From: Salvelinus alpinus
Lineage: Eukaryota; Chordata; Actinopteri; Salmoniformes; Salmonidae
Direction of reading: 5' to 3'
DNA length: 64,000 nt
Assembly: GCF_045679555.1 (NCBI RefSeq)
Contig: NC_092093.1
Coordinates: 60,522,524 to 60,586,523 of the forward strand
Shown here: positions 55,041-64,000 of the stretch, piece by piece
How the letters are laid out: each line of letters opens with the position of its first letter
Numbering within the stretch: the stretch's first letter is position 1
Position numbers and translations under genes: made by a program
The notes under the pieces: generated by a model
The model's database searches: none
The model's input: only the letters and a program-made list of their open reading frames with translations
What the model was told of the DNA's origin: nothing

Positions 55041-55582
55041 TTTCAAAATGATGTTTAGAAGAGACAATTGTCCACTCATCAATGTTATGAAATGGCTCTC
55101 CAATGTACAGATGGCTGAAAGACAAAGAAAATGGCTACTGATTTGCACCCACTGACACTTTATGAGTTAACTTTATATGACATCCTTCTGTACTTACTAA
55201 CTGCATGGCTTGGTCTCTTGGTCTCCTATATGAATAAGTCACATTAATTTAATTAATAAAACCAGCATTTCAGAAATGCACTATGGTGAAAAACAGACTA
55301 AAATGAAAAATAATAATAATTTTAATTAAAAGGTGCATTCCATGTTGGGACGATATGATTGTATCTGAAGTGATATAATGAAATCATGAGTGAAAAGGAA
55401 ATCTTGAAGGGTTTATAATCCATAATCATATAATTTTAGGGGCAACTTGATTGATAAACATTTCATAATAACTGATCAGAGATTCACATACAGGTGTCAG
55501 TAACATATCCAAACCTGCTTAGAGTACCATACTTCTACATCACATTACCTTACCTGACTACAGGAAACACAGGGAACAACCC
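55041..55582. other. Unique AT-rich sequence, no gene seen
   Basis: No feature recognised. Confidence 0.5.
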
Positions 55583-55735
55583 AGGTAGCATAGTGGTTAA
55601 TAGCATTGAGCCAGTAATCAAAAGGTTGCTTGTTTGAATCGCCAAGCCGACTAGCTGAAAAAACTATTAATGTGCCCTTGAGCAAGGCACTTATCTCCAG
55701 TTGCTCTGGATAAGATTGACTGAAATGTAAATATA
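55583..55735 (+). mobile_element. tRNA-derived SINE
   Basis: 'aggtagcatagtggttaata' (A box), 'aggttgcttgtttgaatcg' (B box), tgcccttgagcaaggcactt, and the tail 'gctctggataagattgactg' then aaatgtaaat. Confidence 0.8.
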
Positions 55736-56057
55736 TTGTAAAGCATGACAAGTTAACACAACAATGACTACAAACCATATGGGTGTGTAGTAGCAGCAGC
55801 CATGCTTGCCTCAATTCCATAGGGCCCCAAATGTTGTCACTTGTCTCTCTGGACACATTCAGTGCATTCCTTTCCAGTATGCCAGTTGCCTATTAAAGTA
55901 ACTGCCAGTGCAGAGAAGGCTTGGGGACATTGTTTCAAGAAGATGAATACATCACTATTGCAATGGCGCACCCCAATGCTTCATGTAATTGCATTCATGT
56001 TCTCAAGTGAGACAGGGGTTCTCATTCAGTCGATGTTGGATTATTTTTACATTTTTT

Positions 56058-56270
56058 ATGTAACCTTTATTTAACTAGGCAAGTCAGTTAAGAACAAATT
56101 CTTATTTACAATGACGGCCTACAACGGCCAAACCCGGACAACACTGGGCGTATTGTGCGCCACCCTATGGGACTCCCAATCACGGCCGGTTGTGATACAG
56201 CCAGGGTGTCTGTAGTGATGCCTCTAGCACTGAGATGAAGTGCCTTAGACCGCTGGGCCGCTCGGGAGCA
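56058..56270 (-). mobile_element. tRNA-derived SINE, second type
   Basis: The minus strand begins cggcccagcggtctaaggca (A box), then 'caccctggctgtatcaca' where the B box is shortened, 'gattgggagtcccatagg', and the tail 'taagaatttgttcttaactg' and acttgcctagttaaataaag. The tail is shared with the SINE at 52.8 kb although the heads differ. Confidence 0.82.
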
Positions 56271-56366
56271 CACAATAGCTTTCTTGTGTCATGTTATTTA
56301 GTATTCTGTAACATGACTCTTTCTGTTAGGTTTCTTTTAAGCTTTCTAAGTCACCATCCACTACTA

Positions 56367-57170
<804 letters not shown>

Positions 57171-58067
57171 GTAGCTAGAAGGAAGTACCTCCCTGAGTGG
57201 GAGTGAGTGGCTCGCCTGCGAGGGAGTGGATGAGAGAAAGCTGAGGGCTACTGTAACTCATTGCATGAGAGGAGCGTCGCTGAAATCGTCTGCATATAAT
57301 ACACAAGTAACCTGCGCTTTTCTATCCGTATATATCTTGGACCTTCTGTCTGGTGCTTCTGTTTGAGTTTTTTGTGCATTTCTCTGTGAAATAAGAGTAG
57401 GCTATTTCGAGAGCTGCCTTGCAAATAATTTCTCTTCCGTCTTTCTGGGACTTTGTAGTTAATGTCAGAGGATTCAACCCCAGAACGCAATAATGTAACT
57501 GAATCAAAGACTACTTCTTTTCGAGACAAATAGTCCTAGCTACACAATGTTGATTGAAGCAACCGATTGAAACAGTCATACGCCCGTGTTCCAAGTGAGG
57601 ATCAGCTCCAAGCATATCCAAAACGCATTACTGTTCCAATGGATTCCTGAAAAGGGGCGTACCATATGCAAGAACCAGACATTGCGGGCAGATCATTCTA
57701 CTACAAGGGCACATTCTGTACTGTAAAGTTGACTGGCTGCTGGAACTCGAAATGTATGTTAGAATAGCACCATTTATTTGACCCGATTAAATATTTGAAT
57801 GCGCATGTTTTTAAAAGGAAACAGTGTTTCCACATGCTCTTATTGGAATAGGCTATGTCATTTGGAAATACGGTTTGATTACTTTGTATTATTTTCTACC
57901 ACGGCTGGAACAAGCGTTGCTATGCAGATCATGCACTGTTGCCCAATGTTAGCGATACATTTGATCGTCTGACTCCATATCTCATTTTAGGGGATATATT
58001 TTAGGCTGTCTCAACCAACTATTGGAAATGTATTTTGCGTAAACAGCTTTCTGGATATTACAAAACC
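57171..58067 (+). promoter_or_regulatory. bcl2: Probable promoter and 5' leader region of bcl2
   Basis: Repeat-free sequence directly upstream of the bcl2 start codon. It has several short upstream ATGs and a 'gcatataatacac' motif near 57,290, but I cannot place a transcription start. BCL2 genes often have long leaders and a leader intron, so part of this may be intronic. Confidence 0.35.
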
Positions 58068-58625
58068 ATGATGGCAAACGAGAATCCTTATAACAGTCGC
58101 TTTATTGTCGAAAAATACATCCAACACAAACTGTTGAACATGGGATTTGTATGGAAATTTCAAGCAGAAAACGATTCTTCAAATAATGGCTTTGGGGACC
58201 CCTCTACACCCAACTCCCCTGAAGTTTTTGCACGGAGGTCCCAGCCCACCGCCGCAGGCGAGGACACCGACTCTCCTTACCAAAACAGGAGTCCGCAACC
58301 TGACCCTCATGTCAGGCTGCACAGAGTCCTGCGCGAGGCGGGTGGCGAGATTGAAAGAATGTATCAGCGGGACTTTGCAGAGATGTCGGGGCAGTTGCAT
58401 TTTACGCCCAGCACGGCACAGAGAAGGTTTACCGCTGTAATAGATGAGCTCTTCAGCGACGGGGTAAACTGGGGTCGGATTGTTGCTTTCTTTGAGTTTG
58501 GAGGGACAATGTGCGTGGAGAGCGTCAACCGGGAGATGACGTCCCAGGTAGACAACATCGCTCGTTGGATGACGGAGTACCTGAACGGACCCCTACAGAA
58601 CTGGATCCAGGAGAATGGTGGCTGG
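58068..58625 (+). CDS. bcl2: Bcl-2 apoptosis regulator, first coding exon (gene continues past the window)
   Basis: 186 codons, ending TGG then the donor gtatgt, in phase 0. This is the conserved BCL2 intron position, right after ENGGW in the BH2 region. BH4 at residues 8-29 (YNSRFIVEKYIQHKLLNMGF), a variable loop rich in Pro and Ser (35-80), BH3 at about 82-98 (LREAGGEIERMYQRDF), BH1 at about 127-147 (ELFSDGVNWGRIVAFFEFGG, with the NWGR signature at 134-137), and BH2 beginning about 175 (PLQNWIQENGGW). The missing second exon should encode the rest of BH2 and the membrane anchor. Bcl-2 sits on mitochondrial and ER membranes and binds BH3 proteins and Bax/Bak to block cell death. Two adjacent Met codons start the frame (58,068 and 58,071); the second has the better +4 G. 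The BH3 Asp usually found after AG is Gly here (AGGE). The paralogue (salmonids have duplicates) is not resolved. Confidence 0.9.
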
Positions 58626-59500
58626 GTATGTTTGTTAATAAATCATTCCGCATTTGCTCAGCCTCTATCCACCTATTACACCTATAGGCATATATGCATC
58701 AGTTGCTAAATGCATCAGTAGTAAGCACATACACTTACAGTGGATCAATTCCTTCAGGGGAGCATGCACCTGACCCTACCATTACCTCTGTCTCGTCAAA
58801 AATCAGACTACTACTATTGTCTAACATTTGGGTTCCAATGTCAGCCAACCCTGTTATCATGATGGGGACAGTATAGGCCTACATTAATTGATAATTGTCT
58901 GTTTTTGCTGTCCCTATTCTCCCGGCCAATATTTCAGTCAGTCTAGGGAAACCCTACACCTAGTCTGACTGAAGGTCAAGCACACACTGAATGAGCTTGA
59001 CTGCATTTTACTCTGTAATTTGTTTGCCAGATGTTTGGAAACGGCTGTGTGCTTTGAGTGGTACTACTACACAGCATGATGTCTTCAAAGAGAAAATTGG
59101 CGTGTTTCCACCATTCCAGTTTGAATGAATGAACAGAGCGTTTCCCTATTTAGCTTCCGCATCAAATGGAGAGAAAAAGCCTCCCCTGTTTCTGTCTCTC
59201 CTCTTAGTTCTTTACATCCTGTCCGTCTGTTTTACTGCATCGCTCTAGCATTGAATAATTTATGGCTGAAATTAGAACAGGCACACCATGCTTTCATACA
59301 CTCCCATCTTGGTGTAGTAGAGTCTATGTCTAGGTTACCATAATCATGAATGCACTCCTCATTTGGTAGTTAATTCACCCTCTTTTTCTTTGATTGATAA
59401 TTTGCATAATCACAGATGAGCAAATTAACTGCTCAAATAGAGAAGCAATGGTTACAGGGACATGATGACCAAATCAGCTCCATGGGTGCGTCCCCGTGCG
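58626..59500 (+). other. bcl2 intron 1, proximal part, no further exon seen
   Basis: Starts with the donor gtatgt. Unique sequence; I find no second exon here. Confidence 0.6.
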
Positions 59501-60145
59501 CCATCATGTGCATGCTGATTTTGTCTATCCTCTCCAGACGCATTCATGACACGCAGATTAAAATACCAAGACCGACTATGAACCAACAATATTAATTAAG
59601 GGAGAGGTCAAAACACATATGAAACATCCATGTACATTTAGCTAACATTTAGCTAGCTTGCTGTTGCTAGCTAATTTGTTTTGGGTTGTTATTTTACCTG
59701 AAATGCATATGGTTCTTTTTTTTGCTGGATCTTTGTAGAATGTTGACCAATTTTGAGTCACACAAAATGTGTTTTCTACTCCGACAATGAATCCACATAT
59801 AAAAGTGCAAACCTAGTTAGTTTTTATTTAGTTTACTTTGATTAATATTGCCTTGTACATTCTTCTTCTATGGATTTTATATGGGGGTTGGCAACCAACT
59901 TTAAGGTGCTTAACCGCCACCAACTGGACTGGAGTGGGGACCTCAGTTCATCTTTCAATCACCCACATGTGTATATGCTGGTAAAAACCAATGAGTAGAT
60001 GGGAGAGGCGGGACTTGCAGCGCGTCTAAAATATAGCTCTATTTTAGCGTCTGGCTATGCAGTCGCCTGTTGACGCGCGCTTGTTTCAATGAAATGATTG
60101 AATAACATGTATGTGTACATTTATTTTGGTCAGCATGTTTACATT
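59501..60145. mobile_element. Dispersed repeat (family unresolved) in bcl2 intron 1
   Basis: 'gacgcattcatgacacgcag', 'tagctagcttgctgttgcta', 'caactggactggagtgggga' and 'gggagaggcgggacttgcag' are blocks I recall as recurrent in salmonid genomes. No coding capacity or clear ends are visible. Confidence 0.4.
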
Positions 60146-60520
60146 TGATTTAGAACTAAGTTTATTTAAATGTCATGATATTGATGAGGCAATATCTTTC
60201 ATGTCCTCTTTACTTGACCCATCACTTGACACGTCATCATGATTAATGTGGCATGCGTGGTTCCCAAGACACAGGCAGATGTTGCCATTTGTCTGCTAGA
60301 CAGACAGATACTGTATGCATAGACTGCTGTGGAAAAGGAGAGTGGAGGTGGTAGCTGTCTGGACTGAGCAACAACTGGAGCAGAATAAATAGCAGGTGCC
60401 ATACACTTCAACCACCATCACCAGGGCTGCTAGGGAAATCACATTTTCATTATAAAGTTGTGTGTTATTTTGGCGGTTTCTTGGCGTTATTGAAGATGTC
60501 TTTGCTCCGCAAAAAACAAT

Positions 60521-61340
<820 letters not shown>

Positions 61341-61696
61341 TTAAAGGTCCAATGCAGTTGTTTTTATCTCAATATCAAATCATTTCTGGGTAACAATTAA
61401 GTACCTTACTGTGATGGTTTTCAAATTAAAATGATCAAAAATAAACAAAAATAGCTTCTTAACAAAGAGCAATTTCTCAAGCAATAATTTTGCTCGAACT
61501 GTCTGAGTGGGGATGTTGGAATCTGAAAACTAGCTGTTATTGGCAGAGAGGTTTGGAACTCTCTTTCTTATTGGTCTATGAACTTATTTACCGCCTGGTG
61601 ATATCACCGGGCAGGCCAAAACTCCATCCCACCACAACAGGTAACATTTTCAGGAGGTCTTTTCAAACAGCTCTTATATTAAAAAGGCATAAACAT

Positions 61697-61871
61697 CACA
61701 GGAGGTTGGGGGCACCTTAATTGGGGAGGACGGGCTCATGGTAATGGCTGGAGAAGAATAAGTGGAATGGTATCAAATACATTAAACATGGTTTCTATGT
61801 GTTTGATGCCATTCCATTTGCTCCGTTCCGGCCATTATTATGAGCCGTCCTCCCCTCAGCAGCCTCTACTG
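61697..61871. mobile_element. Short hAT-type MITE
   Basis: 175 bp, CACAGGAGGTTG...CAGCCTCTACTG, with internal near-palindromic arms (ggtatcaaatacatt, gtgtttgatgccattcc). Flanks ATAAACAT (61,689-61,696) and ATTAACAT (61,872-61,879) match at 7 of 8 positions, the duplication length of hAT elements. Confidence 0.78.
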
Positions 61872-61929
61872 ATTAACATAATTTTCACAGTTTCATAGTA
61901 GTATCCCAACCTCATAGTGTGGTAATATA

Positions 61930-62097
61930 CTTTTCTTTTTTTTTTTACTTTAGTTTATTAAGTAAATGTTTTCTTAACTCTAATTCTTGAACTGCATTGT
62001 TGGTTAAGGGCTTGTAAGTAAAGCATTTCACAGTAAGGTCTACTTCTTCTACACCTGTTGTATTCGGCGCATGTGACATATACAATTTGTTTTGATA
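61930..62097 (+). mobile_element. LINE 3'-tail fragment (Rex-Babar/RSg-1-like)
   Basis: 'ctgcattgttggttaagggc', ttgtaagtaaagcatttcac, 'tgttgtattcggcgcatgtg' and an end resembling aatttgttttgat. It begins with a T run. Confidence 0.75.
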
Positions 62098-62228
62098 TAT
62101 ACAAAACCCAGGCAAATTACATTTTTGACTGCACTGGACCTTTAAATCTTGTTCTCCAACTGCGAGGACGAGGAACATACTGTCTTGGGGGTGTTCCTTA
62201 CATCTTGTCTGTTTCACTGTATGTACAG

Positions 62229-62371
62229 CACAGGAGGTTGGTGGCACCTTAATTGGGGAGGACGAGATTGTGGTAATGACTGGAGCAGAATTAGTGGAAT
62301 GGTATCAAATACATCAAACACATGGTTTCCAGGTGTTTGATGCCATTCCGTTTGCTCCGTTCTGGCCATCG
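62229..62371. mobile_element. Short hAT-type MITE, second copy, right end missing
   Basis: Starts CACAGGAGGTTGGTGG like the copy at 61,697 but stops at 'tctggccatcg', about 34 bp short of the right terminus. It is nevertheless flanked by a perfect 8-bp duplication ATGTACAG (62,221-62,228 and 62,372-62,379). Confidence 0.78.
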
Positions 62372-62379
62372 ATGTACAG

Positions 62380-64000
62380 GTAAGGTAATAGAGAAAGGTT
62401 GTTCACTATCACATTTTGAGCTGATCATGGTCTTTCCCACAATTCCTCTGATATGTCCTCCTGGCACAAAGAAATCTTGAAACGATGCGTTACAACCAAA
62501 GAATGGCCATGTCAGTCAGATGCACCTTCTAAATTGGTCAAATGGCTTAGCTTATTTGTCAAAAAGAATTGCCCTTTCCCCCTTATGGCTAAGCTGTACT
62601 TATTATCCTTTCTTTTGAATCCATGTGATTCATTAATCCTCGGATAAAGCCTGCCGAATAATTGCGCCGTCTGTGGAGAATACATGATTCAGCTGCGCTA
62701 CCCTGTGCCTTTTCAGTACTACGGTTGTTTCAGATCCCCTGCTGGGACAACCCTAGTTTACCAGCCTGTGATCAAGACCCTTTGTCTTGTATTAGCCCAA
62801 TTACATTTCTGTTTTATTTTGAGTTTCTGAAGAATTGCCTTCATATCTTTTTTTGTATTTAGTCTACAGGTAACTGTTTGTGCTGACTTATTTTGTTGTT
62901 TATTCTGCAGGTTGACGTTTAGTCCCATGAGTCTTGGCCTAGAGGCAGAACTGAGCGATTAGATAGGCCAAATGCAAAGTCAGAATTGGCAAGATATAAT
63001 TTTTTTATGAAAACAAAAATTTGCATTTTGGTCTTAATTTAAGGCTAGGGTTAGGCATTAAGGTTAGCAGTGTGGTTAGGGTGAAGGTTTAAAATGTGTC
63101 AGCTAGTGACCACTCTGCAGAGTTGCCTCCAGAACAAGATTCATGATGAAAAACGCTAACCTGCGTTTATTGTTTATTACCCTGAGAAGATTTTGACTTT
63201 GAATGCTATTTTTGTTTTTGTTTTGATAGCCCTTTTGTCTGGGGGATTCCAGCGCAAACAAATCAGTGCTGATGACATCCGTAGTAAATAAGGTGGGAAA
63301 AGGATGGGAATGTTTACAAGCAGGAAAAGGTCACTTGACACCATGGTAACAGGAGCATGCTTTGCCTTGTGGGTGGCTTGCGATCCAGTTTGTTCATTTC
63401 TATGACCCCCTCTACAAAGCATTGTCCAGAGTTACATTCTAGTTATAATAACAACATATGTTTTATACTGTAAGTAAGGCCTAGTATGGGCCACAATTAT
63501 GAACTTCGATTCCCTATCTCTGTTATTGCAGAATAGCCAGAGTATGCTCTGGGGGCCCATTATGGATTGCACTGTCTCTTTTTGGCCAACTTCTTCTATG
63601 CTGGGAAGATGTTCCATTTCTGCTTTGTGTGTCAGGAAAACTTTGAATCACAATAAGAGCTGCATATAGTTGCCTCCTATTAATTGGAAGACTGACATTC
63701 TTTAGGTCTTGGATTCAAGCTTTGTTCTTTGTTGACGTGAGGGTGTAGGGAGCCGACGTTGCTCTTTCATGTCTAAATGTAAAAAAGAAAAAAAACGAAC
63801 AAAAGCCTTCTCAAATTTAAAGTCACTCACTCTTTCGTACTCTGTAGTTAGGATTGTGTCAAGGTAGGACATGCCTGGCATGAAGATGAGCACTATACCA
63901 CATCATACTGTAGTTTACCCCAAATGGTCCAATGGTTAAAATCAGCAAACTGGACATTTCAGTATCACCAACCAGATTTTTACACTTTTTTAGCAAACAA
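62380..64000. other. bcl2 intron 1 continued, no exon seen
   Basis: Mostly unique sequence. No open frame resembles the second bcl2 exon (rest of BH2 and hydrophobic C-terminal anchor) on the plus strand. Confidence 0.5.

Larger units (their letters stand above)
61341..62146. mobile_element. MITE with TTAAAGGTCC ends (copy 2), carrying two insertions
   Basis: Ends 'ttaaaggtccaatgcag' and 'ctgcactggacctttaaa', better preserved than in the copy at 15.8 kb. The interior matches that copy. It is interrupted by a short hAT-type MITE (61,697-61,871) and a LINE tail (about 61,930-62,097). Confidence 0.83.

Overview
The window is vertebrate nuclear DNA, almost certainly from a salmonid fish (salmon, trout or char). 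The evidence is the spliced finTRIM-type TRIM gene, the fish-like bcl2 exon, several families of salmonid Tc1-like transposons, tRNA-derived SINEs, and LINE tails of the (TTTGA)n type. Intron-containing genes, long CA/GT microsatellites and the lack of operon structure rule out a prokaryote.

Layout. 1-4,020 is a GA-rich stretch followed by two adjacent minisatellites (30-bp unit, then 11-bp unit). A shorter copy of the first array and its left flank recurs at 9.77-10.26 kb. 4.5-14.0 kb is a stack of nested insertions: a hAT-type element split by a Tc1 element that is itself split by a solo LTR; then a SINE split by a second Tc1 carrying another solo LTR, and a TTAA-flanked element between copies of the SINE tail. 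14-19.7 kb is mostly unique AT-rich DNA. 19.8-25.5 kb holds a decayed hAT transposase gene with an LTR in it and a Tc1 element whose transposase is broken by only two visible stop codons. 26-30.6 kb is a hAT-like element with a perfect 8-bp target duplication, filled by an L2-type LINE that is filled by another LINE. 30.6-35.7 kb is a nearly full-length L1-type LINE on the minus strand. 35.8-45.9 kb holds a decayed Tc1-like element and two copies of one LINE family, each broken by further insertions.

The two host genes are in the right third. A finTRIM gene (46,612-52,815, + strand) can be assembled from six exons with consistent phases into an uninterrupted 583-residue RING / B-box / coiled-coil / B30.2 protein, even though introns 1, 2 and 4 are loaded with transposons; one solo LTR ends 17 bp before exon 2. 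The first coding exon of bcl2 (58,068-58,625, + strand) encodes BH4, BH3, BH1 and the start of BH2. It ends at the intron position conserved in BCL2 genes, and the rest of the gene lies beyond the window. The finTRIM is probably an innate immunity ubiquitin ligase and bcl2 an inhibitor of apoptosis. They are neighbours here, but nothing in the sequence shows that they are functionally linked.

I did not find a convincing new biological system. The most informative signals are the insertion histories (target-site duplications can be read directly for many elements), the LTR at a splice acceptor, and several odd junctions. Family names for repeats are from memory and were not checked against a repeat library.
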